Made by a program: the position numbers and the translations under genes
Assembly: GCA_037447655.1 (NCBI GenBank)
Contig: JBBHKE010002480.1
Location: 60,800-112,480, forward strand
Length of the DNA: 51,681 nt
Direction: 5' to 3'
Source: Zygnema cylindricum
Taxonomy: Eukaryota; Streptophyta; Zygnematophyceae; Zygnematales; Zygnemataceae
Notes under the pieces: model-generated
Databases searched by the model: none
Seen by the model: the letters and a program-made list of their open reading frames with translations, nothing else
What the model was told of the DNA's origin: nothing
Shown: positions 11,426-21,073 of the stretch, one piece after another
Position numbering within the stretch: position 1 is the first letter of the stretch
Layout of the letters: every line of letters begins with the position of its first letter

Positions 11426-11905
11426 CTGCAAGATCCAAAGAGAAAAGTTAGAGAATGATTCAAAAATATACTCAAACTTTCAGCTCCAAAATTATATATT
11501 CAACTTCTACTCCGATTAAGGTGATGTATTTCTTCAATTAAGATTTCATCAATGTTGTAAACACTCTCGACTCGATAAAAAATAAACTCGCAAAAGCTAA
11601 TAATTTTCCAAGTCTAAACCCGCATGAGAATTCTTTAAATTTTTTACTCGAACAATTTGAAAAATCATTCAATACACCATTGCCACATTCCTACATAATC
11701 CAACGATCGAAGTGTCTCTTTCCTAACAATGCTCATTATAAATATTCTATTAAATTAAGCAAAAAAAACATAATTCAACATTCTACCAGTATTTTGCAGT
11801 ATAATACTCCTTGTAATTAGTGTGGATTATTTTAAAGGTATATAGCGGAATGTGATCACTTGGCAAAAACCGTTTCTGTAAGTTGACTTCCATTTTATAG
11901 TTTAC

Positions 11906-11980
11906 CTTCAGCTTGAGATAGAAGAGGTGAAGGAGGTGGAGGTGAAGGAGGTGGAGGGGAAGGAGGTGGAGGTGATATCG
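11906..11980 (-). CDS. Ser-Pro4 repeat exon of the PAN gene
   Basis: A 75-base exon lies between the acceptor GAATCTTTCAG and the donor CTGAAG|GTAAAC. With the single base left by the PAN 2 exon it reads T-I-(SPPPP)x3-SPLLSQAE, a hydroxyproline-rich-glycoprotein type spacer. The phase-1 entry and exit match its neighbours, which is the main support for the frame chosen. Confidence 0.6.
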
Positions 11981-12260
11981 CTGAAAGATTCAAAGGGAAA
12001 AAGTTAGAAACACACGAAAATATATTCGTGATTTGTTTCTACAGCGACTTAGGTGATGTTTTTCTTCAACCAATACGTCATACATGTCATACATGCTTTT
12101 CTTTAAACACAAAATGAATTTCAATATCTAACGATGTCACCATAATCATAATTTTCATTAGAACTAATCTGATTATGATTTGGCAAAAATGCACACGTAG
12201 AGCTTGTTAAGATTCGTAGAATCGACGGATAGGAGGGACGATCTCAATAAAGAGAATGAT

Positions 12261-12332
12261 GAGCCGGCTAGGATTTGAACCTATGACCTTTCACTTAAGC
12301 TGTGAATGCACTAATCACTGTGCCACCAGCTT
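12261..12332 (-). tRNA. tRNA-like sequence (CTT anticodon position), probable pseudogene or SINE head
   Basis: Seventy-two bases fold as a complete cloverleaf. The acceptor arms AAGCTGG/CCGGCTC pair at six of seven positions with one wobble. The D stem is GCAC/GTGC, the anticodon stem TTCAC/GTGAA, and the T arm ATAGG-TTCAAAT-CCTAG. A-box (TGGCACAGTGATTAGTGC) and B-box (GGTTCAAATCC) are good matches. The anticodon loop AGCTTAA places CTT (Lys) at 34-36, but position 33 is G rather than the invariant U, so a functional tRNA is doubtful. It lies in an intron of the PAN gene, in the same orientation. Confidence 0.5.
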
Positions 12333-13026
12333 AGATGTCGAGTCTGGCGCGTCCATTTTTATTAGATTTTAATGTGGATATTACCACAAATCCGGGTATC
12401 GATCGGCACGTTTGACGTACGTCAACAGAGCTGACTGCCAGTCCGGCCAAAGGCACTTTTGAATTCAAAAATTGCGGCTTAGATTCTGGTAAGCATACTT
12501 TAATCCAACAATTTTTTCATGACCAATGCCCAAAAATTACCTTTCCTATGTTCTTATTCTTTTATCTCTGACACCTATGTTTGATTCTCCTTTCACATAC
12601 ATCATATACAAGTATGATGGAAGGTTTGTACCATTGTCAATAGTTATGCTCAAAAGTATTTCCGATCAACAGTTCACACGAATTTATTTTTTATGATCAG
12701 AGGGGTCAAGATACTTGTCCTTAACACTTGCATTATTCTGAGAAGAAACCTTCTCAAAAGTGATCACTTCATATGGATAATAACTCCTTATCCGTGAACC
12801 TTGCAAAGGCCTAACAAAATACGTTGCACAATAACTGTTACTTCTTAATTTAGAAAAACACAACATCATCAAAACAACGCAAAAAAACATAAATCATCTA
12901 ACAAATATAACGCGAATTGGTTAAGTAAAAAAAAAATCGAACCGAATCAAATCGAATTGGTTACGCGAATTGGTTTTTTTTGCATGTGAAATAGATTAAA
13001 TGAGAAGTTTGGGTTTAGAGGCTTAC

Positions 13027-13201
13027 TTGATTGTTTTATGTACAAAGTATAATCGCTATCTATTGCCCAATTCGATTCCACTTCGATGAAATATTTGAGC
13101 CAACAGAAGCCAAACTGAGGCGACAAATTGAAGCCTTTGCAGTCGCAGTCATTGGCGCATGTATTCCCACAGACTTGCAAAGCATCTTCCACAGTGTATC
13201 C
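13027..13201 (-). pseudogene. PAN domain 2 exon, 3' part (separated by element B)
   Basis: This reads GYTVEDALQVCGNTCANDCD, then CKGFNLSPQFGFCWLK and ends YTLYIKQS at the donor CAATCAA|GTAAGC. The C-x3-C-x3-C-x-C-x-GF..C-x-LK arrangement is the PAN/apple core. Positions 13197-13201 (TATCC) are one copy of the element B target-site duplication. Rejoining to 19055-18998 restores an open 228-base exon. Confidence 0.65.
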
Positions 13202-13971
13202 TGTTGCTCTGCAGCAACAGGGACAGCGGGGATACAACGAGAAGATGCAGAGTCACCCATTTAATTCAGCAAAAAGCCGACCCAGAAGTACCACACAAAT
13301 GACCAGTTTGACCAGCTTACACTTAACACTACAAAAAGCCACTTAGGCTTACAACACAGCTCACTTAGAGCTCACACTTAACAATATACTGACAGAGTTT
13401 CAAGCACAAACTCTGATCAGTTACAAAGTGACACACTTGCAAAAACAATCTTAAATGTCACTTTCCTTAGTGAACTTGTACAAGTTAATTCAATCAAATG
13501 TCTAATCCCTATTTTATACAAACAAGACTATCTGACTATCTATCTGCCAATAAGATCACTGTAGGCGCACTATCGTGCTGTCGGTTCCACTACCTAGTGC
13601 ACTTAATCCTAAGTACAACTTCCTACTGCAAATAATCCTGATTTGTCCAAAGTAATTCATACTGATCAATACTTCTTTGGTTGTACCTGATGATCTAACT
13701 TACACCGACTTTCTCCAACATCAATAAGGAGTTTGTACGCCGACAATCGAATCTGTCCATATAATCCGCGGTGATATCCGTCCGTAGGTCGTAACAGAAT
13801 GTTTCATTTTAGTACGTACAGAATTATTTTCGTATTATGTTTCTCTTCATCTGACGCGTTTGAATTCTGTAACGTCTCTTTAAAGTAGAAAACATTTCGT
13901 CGCTGGTCATCGCTATTCTAGCGACGAGATTATCTCATCGCTGAGAGTCCATAGTTTTCCCAAAAATAATA
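13202..13971 (-). repeat. Element B left (3') LTR
   Basis: 770 bases, ending ..GAGCAACA on the minus strand at the target site. Because the gag ATG lies in the LTR, this 3' copy also carries it (MGDSASSRCIPAVPVAAEQQ). It opens a 66-codon chimeric frame into the PAN exon, but out of the PAN frame. Confidence 0.9.
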
Positions 13972-15082
13972 CTCCCCCTAAACTTTGGACTCTCAATCAC
14001 TTAGACCACAAGCTTTTTTACAGTACTCTAACTTTGGAGCAGGTAAGGCTTTGGTTAGCATGTCTGCCACCATTTTCGAATCTGGTAAATATTGCAATTT
14101 TATAATTTTAGAGTAGACCTTTTCTCTAACGAAATGAAGCCTGATATCCATGTGTTTGGTTTTGAAATGGTGACATGGATTGGAAGCAATTGAAATAGCT
14201 GCCTGATTATCACACCAAACAATTTGTGGACCTAATTGCATAAATCCTAGTTCTTGTAGAATTGATTTCACCCATAATAATTCCTTTACCGCCGCGCTTG
14301 CTGCCATATATTCTGCCTCCATCGTCGATTGGGCAGTCACTTTTTGAAGTTTACTACTCCAACAACACGTTCCATTTCCAATCTGCACTACATATCCAGT
14401 AGTTGATTTTCGACTAGGAATGTCTCCATAGCTCGCATCACTCCAGGTTCCAATTGTTACACTTGTTCCTCCTAGGTTAAGATGCAAATTCCTGGTCCCA
14501 ACTAGGTATCGCATAACTCGCTTTGCAGCTTCCCAATCTGTCTTCTTCGGATTCTGCAAACTTCTGCTAAGCACCCCAAATGCTGCGGCAATATCGGGAC
14601 GCGTACAATTCATAAAGTAGATAAGACTTCCTACTACCTGTCTATAGGGATTTTCAGTCAAATTTTCATTTTTTGTTATATCTCTAACTATAACTTCTGA
14701 GCTGATTTCTATCCCTTCAGTTTTTTGTTTATTTTCCATAGGAGTTGCACTACTTTTTGAATCTGACATATCGAATCTATTAAGCATGTTTCCGATAGCC
14801 CCTTTTTGTGTAAGTCTAATTATCCTTTTTTCTCTATCTCTTTCTAATTGAATCCCCAAAACATATTTTGCCTCTCCTAAATCTTTCATTTCAAATCTGG
14901 TATTGAAGGATTTCTTGACTTTGTTAATTTCTATCAATGATTTGCTCATTAGGAGCAGATCATCTACGTAAACTGCAATATAAATTACTCCTTCTTCCCC
15001 TTCCATAATATACACTGAATGATCTGAGCTTATCCTAGGAAATCCTAAGTTAGTAAGAAACTCATCTAATTTGATATTCCAC

Positions 15083-15186
15083 TGACGAGGGGCCTGTTTC
15101 AGCCCATATAGAGATTTGACGAGGGGCCTGTTTCAGCCCATATAGAGATTTGACGAGGGGCCTGTTTCAGCCCATATAGAGATTTT
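15083..15186 (+). repeat. 34-bp triplication in element B reverse transcriptase
   Basis: Three tandem copies of a unit beginning GACGAGGGGCCTGTTTCAGC. Two extra units add 68 bases, which shifts the frame just after [10 protein letters not shown]. Confidence 0.9.
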
Positions 15187-18183
15187 ACTAATTTACAGAC
15201 AAGATTTTCTTTCCCTTTTTCTTCGTACATTTTTGCCTGCTTAATGTAAATAACTTCCTCTAATTCCCCATGTAGAAAAGCAGTTTTAACGTCCATTTGA
15301 TGGACTTCCATATCTTCTATAGCTGCCAAGGTAAGCAAGATTCTAATTGTTGGAAATCTCACTACTGGTGAAAAAGTTTCTTCAAAGTCAATCCCTTCCT
15401 TTTGGTTGAATCCCTTAGCTACTAGTCTGGCTTTATATCTCTCAACGGTGTTGTCAGGGTTTAATTTTACCTTGAATACCCACTTACTTCCAATGGCTTT
15501 CCGGTCTGGAGGAAGCTCAACTAATTCCCAAGTTTGGGCCGCCATAATCGATTTCATTTCGTCATTCACTGCTTCTATCCAATGTTCTTTTTCTGGTACA
15601 GAGAAGGCTTCTTGGATAGTCAAGGGTTCCCCGGATGCAGCCGAGTGTGCGTACATCGTTGTTAAATCCCTGAGTTTTGAACTCATTCTCTTCTCTCTTG
15701 TGCTTGTTCTTTTCCCCCCCGGAAAATTTGACGCTGGAATTGATGGATCTCTTCTTGATGTTCTTGCCAAAGGGACAGAGTTATTTATATCATGTTCTAT
15801 GGATTCATTCGTTTTCTGTCTGAGGAGATCCATTCGTTCATGTCTTAGGTGTCACCGTCATTTCTGTGTGAGGAGTTGTAGATTGCTCATTAGTCACTTG
15901 TCTCACATCATCAAGGATAACGTATTCCATCTCCCTCTTGCTTCTCCGTCCAGGTGTTAGTGCAAATACATCCACTGACTCTGACTCATGTTTCACAAGG
16001 ATGTTTCTGGCCACTTCAATTTGATCAGTAATTGGTATATTGACTCTATATCCTTTTGCGTTATTATCATATCCCAGTAGGATGCCAGGCATTCCTTTTG
16101 GCTCCATTTTCCATTTGCTTGCATCATTGTTAAGTACAAAAACTTTACTGCCAAAAACTCTAAAATGACTAACATCGGGTTTTTCTTTTGTCCAAAGTTC
16201 ATAAGGAGTTTTTCCTGGAGTTGCTTTACTTTCTAGCCTATTTTTAATATATGCAGCACAATTTAAGGCCTCTGCCCAATATTTCACACTTATTCCTTTA
16301 TCTGCCAACATAGTCCGCACACACTCTACAAGTGTCCTATTTATTCTTTTTGCAACTCCATTTTGTTCAGGTGAGTATGGAACCGTTTGTTGTTGTGAAA
16401 TTCCATGCTCCTTGAGAAAATCTGAAAACACCTGTGACATATATTTGCCTCCGTTATCGGATCTGAGATTTAAAATAGGAACTCCATGTATCTTTTCGCT
16501 CCATATTTTATATTCTTGAAAATACTCGAAGACGTCACTCTTTTTCTTCAGGAAGTACACCTTATTATATCTTGAAAAATCATCCGTTAGTGTAAGCATA
16601 TATCGCACTCCCCCTATAGAAGGTATCTTGGAAGACCAAACATCCGAATGTATTATTTCTAAAACTCTCTTAGCTCTATGATTACTTGCAGCTAGAAATG
16701 GTAGTTTATGAATTTTGCCTAGAGCACATCCATTACATAGCTTATTTGACTTATCTTGTGACAGTTTTACTCCTTTGATTACATCATTTTCACCGTTTTT
16801 CCTAATCTTTCTCTATGAACATGTCCCAACCTTTTATGCCATAGATCATTATCATTTGTTACACCTGAGTAAAGAACTTTCTTTCCATTAAATTCGTCAG
16901 CCAGATCAAGCCTATACATCATATTTTCTCCTCTTGTTCCTACAGCTGCAACAAATCCGTTCAAACTGACCACTTGTTTCCCATGCTTCAAACTTACTTC
17001 AAATCCTTTGCTTTCTACCAATGATGTGCTAAACAAATTCTTACTGAACTGTGGAATATACAACACATCATTCAGAGTCCTGTCTATAGTCTAACCATTT
17101 ATTTTGAGTTTAAGATTCACCTTTCCTTTTGAGCTTGCTACTACATAGCTGTCATCAGCATAGTAGATGTTTTGTGGTGAGATGGGCTCAAGATTTTCAA
17201 ATAGCTCCCTGTCTCCACACATGTGAGCTGATGCTCCTGTATCCATAATCCAGGTGTTCTCCTTCGGTCCGAATCTTGCACTTGTCATTGCAAACATTTC
17301 TTTTCCTGACACAATTGGAAAACTACTAATTTGTAACTGCTAATTTGTTTGTCAGTTTTGTCTTTGTCTTCCTGTAGGATATTTTCCTTTTCAGCCAAAA
17401 AGGCAGATGCCTTTCCAGGTTGCTTATAATTTTGTCCTTTGTTTGAAGGGTGTCGATTGTTGTTCCATCCCTCTCGAAAATTTCCTGTCAGAGCGTCTTT
17501 CTTCAGAATTGGACATTCTCTTACCAAATGACCTTTGTTGAAACAATAAAAACATGCCCATGGGTTGTTAGTTGATCAACCCGCGTGATACTGATTTTTA
17601 TTATGAAACTAGGTGTTCAATACTTGTCCTGACTTACTTCCTTTCATTGCTAGATTAGTAGATTCTTTTTCTAACACTAGCTGAATTGCTATTGTTAGAT
17701 TCCAAGATGACTGGTCTATTTTCTTTAGTGCATCAGAGGCGCCTTTATATTCTTCAAGCAAACCTCTCATAAGCAACATGGCTTGCTGTGCAGCAGGATA
17801 AACACCTCCTGAGCATGCATTTTCTAAAAATAACTTCCTAAGACCATAACAATAATCTGAGATATGACCACCATTGTACTTATACTCAAAAATACTTGTA
17901 GCAGTTATCATTTGTCGCTGAACATTCGTCTGTTGATACATATCTTCCAAGGATGTCCAAATTTCTTTCGCCTTGTCCATCTGAATGTGTGCCATTCCGA
18001 TTTCTAAAGATAGTGCCTGCATGAGCGCACTGACACACTGTGTATTCTTCTTGCTCCATGTAGGATCTGTTTCGGCAAGGGAACCGTCCACCACATTCAT
18101 AAGCTCTCTTTCGACAAAATAGAGCTTCATGATTCCTCTCCAATATAAGTAATTGTCTCCATCAAACCTAGGTACTCTAGGCT

Positions 18184-18227
18184 GTGGGCCCATAACTTGT
18201 TGCTCTGCAGCAACAAGGCCCATAACT
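18184..18227 (-). promoter_or_regulatory. Element B primer-binding site, tandemly duplicated with the LTR end
   Basis: On the minus strand AGTTATGGGCC occurs twice, at 18216-18227 next to the LTR and again at 18186-18197. The repeated unit is 30 bases (LTR tail GTTGCTGCAGAGCAACA plus PBS). It preserves the gag frame as VAAEQQVMGL then VAAEQQVMGP. The site matches the anticodon arm of initiator tRNA-Met except at its first base. Confidence 0.75.
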
Positions 18228-18997
18228 TGTTGCTCTGCAGCAACAGGGACAACAGGGATACAACAAGAAGCTGCAGAGTCACCCATTTAATTCAGCAAAA
18301 AGGCAACCCAGAAGTACCACCCAAATGACCACTTTGACCAGCTTACACTTAACACTACAAATAGCCACTTAGGCTTACAACACAGCTCACTTAGAGCTCA
18401 CACTTAACAATAAACTGACAAAGTTTCAAGCACAAACTCTGATCAATCACAAAGTGACACAATTGCAAAAACAGTCTTAAATGTCACTTTCCTTATTGAA
18501 CTTGTACAAGTTAATTCAATCAAATGTGTAATCCCTATTTTATACAAACAAGACTATCTGACTATCTATCTGCCAATAAGATCACTGTAGGCGCACTATC
18601 GTGCTGTCGGTTCCACTACCTAGTGCACTTAATCCTAAGTATAACTTCCTACTGCAAATAATCCTGATTTGTCCTAAGTAATTCATACTGATCGGTACTT
18701 CTTTGGTTGTACCTGATGATCTAACTTACACCGACTTTCTCCAACATCAATAAGGAGTTTGTACGCCGACAATCGAATCTCTCCATATAATCCGCGGTGA
18801 TATCCGTCCGTAGGTCGTAACAGAATGTTTCATTTTAGTACGTACAGAATTATTTTCGTATAATGTTTCTCGTCATCTGACGCATTTGAATTCTGTAACG
18901 TCTCTTTAATGTCGAAAACATTTCGTCGCTGGTCATCGCTATTCTAGCGAAGAGATTATCTCATCGCTGAGAGTCCATAGTTTACCCAAAAATAATA
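18228..18997 (-). repeat. Element B right (5') LTR
   Basis: 770 bases. The gag ATG lies 59 bases before its inner end. Its outer edge meets TAGCC, the second target-site copy, followed by the rest of the PAN 2 exon. Confidence 0.9.
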
Positions 18998-19055
18998 TAG
19001 CCTGCCATGTCGTACCCTATGATATCGTTCCCACGGGAGTCCTTTTCTCCGAACG
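18998..19055 (-). pseudogene. PAN domain 2 exon, 5' part
   Basis: After the acceptor CCTAGGTAG, the frame reads FGEKDSRGNDIIGYDMAG up to element B. Removing B and one 5-base duplication joins it in frame to YTVEDALQVC at 13196. Confidence 0.6.
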
Positions 19056-20118
19056 CTACCTAGGAAAAATTTTCTATGCATACTGAATTATATACACGAG
19101 AGTTTTAACATGTTAGTTCTTGATGGATTGAGTAATCATTCGTGTTTTTAAAGGGTAATTATTCAGAAAATTGTACGGTTTTAAGTTTTGAGTCACATTT
19201 ACTACGGTTTTCTAGAGCATAATATGAGTTTATGAATGCGAGAAATGTATAGCAGTACCCTGTCCAAAAACCTAACAGTTTTTGAAAAAAAAGGGCACAA
19301 GTAATAAGGTTTGGAACTTAAAGGGATTAACAATAAGATATCTGTAGGCAAAAAATGAAGTCAACTACCCAACCGCCCATCGCTATTAGAGAGAGTGAAT
19401 TATTAACAATAACGCTTAAAATTAACAACACTGACTAACGTTTTGCAACCTAGCTTACTGTAGGCAATGCAGTCAATTCGACAGAAAAAACAAAAAAAAT
19501 CTATAATTAAAAAATTATCAAATTGTCTAAATATAAAATTGTATAAATTGTCTAATGAATGACACGAATCAGAAATTTGCACTAATGCGTGACAAGTTTT
19601 CGTGGTTTTGTTTTGTGGACAGGTTTTCGTAATTCGTGTACCGACACTTTATTTCGTGCGTTGATGTGACGTGACATATTACTGCACAGTTATTTCGGCA
19701 TTGCAGCAGGAGATGACGTGACGTGACATATCACTGCACGGTTATTTTTTCAGCACTACAGAAGGGTGTGACTTGACATACCACTGCTGTCCTACATAAT
19801 GCGAGTCTTTCTCGATGCACGCTACTGATTGGCCAGCTTTTGAACCAAAGCCAAAGTATATGTCCGACATGGCGATTCTGCGGAAAGACCGATGGGACAA
19901 AAAATAGAATAGCTGACTGAACCAAACAGCGTCGCAAATAGTGAGGAGAAATTGTGCCCGATTCCCCTCAAGGTAAGTACATTTTAGGGTTTGATAATTT
20001 CTGTTTTTTTTTTCTGCTCTTCTAAGAGCTAGTTTGCTACATACCTGTTCCTAAAACTCAGATTTAAGCTTTACCAAAAATATGAGTGATTGGAAAGGAA
20101 ATGAAAGGAGGAGCTCAC
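19056..20118. other. Intron-like stretch with a triplicated ~57-bp unit
   Basis: No gene is recognised. At about 19665-19795 a unit containing GACGTGACGTGACATATCAC recurs three times with decay (ATGTGACGTGACATATTACT, GACGTGACGTGACATATCAC, GACTTGACATACCACT). The unit carries TGACGTGA-type CRE/TGA boxes. Confidence 0.5.
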
Positions 20119-20418
20119 TCGCCAGCGGCCAATAGAAGTCGAGTGCTTCTCGCGATGGCCGATCGGCTTTCGCGTTTATTTGGAAGTCTCCTGTCGCGAT
20201 GTCAAGCGAGCATCGGTGGTGCTTTTCGCCATTTCCCGCGCCATCGAATGCGACCCCCCCGTAGCGACAATCGGCGGAGCATCGCTTCTGGCACCAAGGG
20301 ACAGGTGCCGCGCGACTGCCGAAGAACAAGTAAGGACCGTACGCTTTTAGAGAGATCGCCCATCCGGCAACTTTCCGATATTCGCCATGATGATACTCTG
20401 CTTGTTCTGTCGTTTCTG
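20119..20418 (-). CDS. PAN-like domain 1 exon
   Basis: A 300-base exon, GC-rich against AT-rich surroundings, follows a strong pyrimidine tract and GCAG. It ends at GCGA|GTGAGC. It reads ETTEQAEYHHGEYRKVAGWA.. with the Cys pattern WCQKRCSADCRYGGVAFDG followed by RCSLD. This is the same C-x3-C-x3-C..GxAF..C-x-L layout as PAN 2. Both boundaries are phase 1. The plus-strand ORF over the same bases has no recognisable content and I regard it as a shadow. Confidence 0.5.
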
Positions 20419-20770
20419 CTGCAAAGAAAGAAAAAGGAAAACACAAAACCCAAACGAGCAGACAACAAAAAAAAGAAGGATAGCTGACGTCAGCGAAGTG
20501 GAAAAACCGAGGCGGCCGCAGATAGGCGGTGCCAAATTGTTATTCCCACCTCGTAAAGATAACTAAAGTACGTAGAAAGTACAGCGCTTTCGGTCTCCGA
20601 GTGCTATACAGTACCGTACGCCTTACCGTACTACTTTGTTATACCGTACAATCTTTATGAACGCGCAAATCTCATTTCTCTCCCTTTTTCTCTCGCTTTC
20701 TCTCCCCATAAACGACAAAAACGATCTCACGAGGGGCTCCTATTTCTTCCGTTTCTGGTCCCTCTAATCA

Positions 20771-21073
20771 TCTGCCACGTGGCAGCTATCCAGTTTGTCA
20801 CCTGGCATCCTTACACTTGCCACGAATCATGTCCAAAGTCTACCGCGTGGCACTTCTACATTCGTGGGCACAATTTGTCGCGTTGCAGCTTTGCAGTATG
20901 CCACATGGTAGCTTTATATTCTACCACGTGAAGGTCGAGTCGGCGATGCAACAGCTCAATTTAACCACGTGGGCACTCTACAATTTGCAGCGTGATAGCT
21001 CAACAGTTTGACATGTGACAGCTCAGCAGTGTGCCATGTGGCAGCTCTACACTTTGCCACGTGGCATCTTTGT
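20771..21073 (+). repeat. Degenerate ~23-bp array of G-box (CACGTG) units
   Basis: About 13 diverged units of the form GCCACGTGGCAGCTCTACA plus TTT. Exact CACGTG occurs four times and variants (CACATG, CATGTG, CGCGTG) fill the other units. CACGTG is the core bound by plant bZIP and bHLH factors. The array lies 350 bases upstream of the PAN 1 exon on that gene's strand, so it is either in its promoter or in its first intron. Confidence 0.65.

Larger units (their letters stand above)
13972..18227 (-). pseudogene. Element B gag-pol, degenerate
   Basis: Gag starts in the LTR at 18286 and runs to 17609 (VPRFDGDNYLYW..). The zinc knuckle CFYCFNKGHLVREC (about 17510-17550) is in another frame. Protease has the intact core WIMDTGASAHMC (about 17230). 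An in-frame stop lies near 17092. Integrase (17066-15838) keeps HKRLGH and RSDNGG, but the catalytic Glu is Lys (GVAKR). Reverse transcriptase (15833-15099 and 15015-) is broken by a 34-base unit repeated three times at 15083-15186; YVDDLLL is intact beyond it. RNase H (to 13993) keeps DASYGD, EAEYMA and CDNQAAISIA, and ends CGLSD. Confidence 0.85.
13202..18997 (-). mobile_element. Ty1/copia LTR retrotransposon B, 5.8 kb
   Basis: It has two 770-base LTRs (13202-13971 and 18228-18997) with about 29 differences by eye, near 4%. The flanking 5-base duplications are TATCC (13197-13201) and TAGCC (18998-19002), one mismatch. The PBS lies inside the right LTR and a polypurine tract (TTTAGGGGGAG, minus strand) flanks the left one. 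The LTR starts TA rather than TG on the minus strand in both copies and ends CA. Its orientation is the same as the PAN gene it interrupts. Confidence 0.9.
10678..20418 (-). pseudogene. PAN/apple-domain, Ser-Pro-rich extracellular protein gene, interrupted by element B
   Basis: A multi-exon host gene can be assembled on the minus strand from exons 20119-20418 (PAN-like 1), 18998-19055 plus 13027-13196 (PAN 2, split by element B), 11906-11980 (Ser-Pro4 repeats) and 11348-11425 (a degenerate Ser/Pro exon). A possible membrane-anchor exon is 10678-10815. The first four have lengths of 300, 228 (after removing B and one TSD), 75 and 78 bases, all multiples of three. All are bounded by GT/AG with phase-1 introns, the pattern expected of shuffled extracellular modules. 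PAN/apple domains bind proteins or sugars outside the cell, and SPPPP segments are typical cell-wall or matrix glycoprotein spacers. The signal-peptide exon was not found with confidence. B lies in the coding part of the PAN 2 exon, so this allele is presumably disrupted. Confidence 0.6.

Noticed and set aside
19960-19980. Strong plus-strand splice donor CAAG|GTAAGT as evidence of a plus-strand gene
   Set aside because: No acceptor with a following coding exon could be found, and the surrounding DNA is better explained as an intron of the minus-strand PAN gene.
20086-20487. Plus-strand basic ORF of 133 codons
   Set aside because: It overlaps the minus-strand PAN-like exon, which has conserved Cys spacing and splice signals; the plus frame has no recognisable content.
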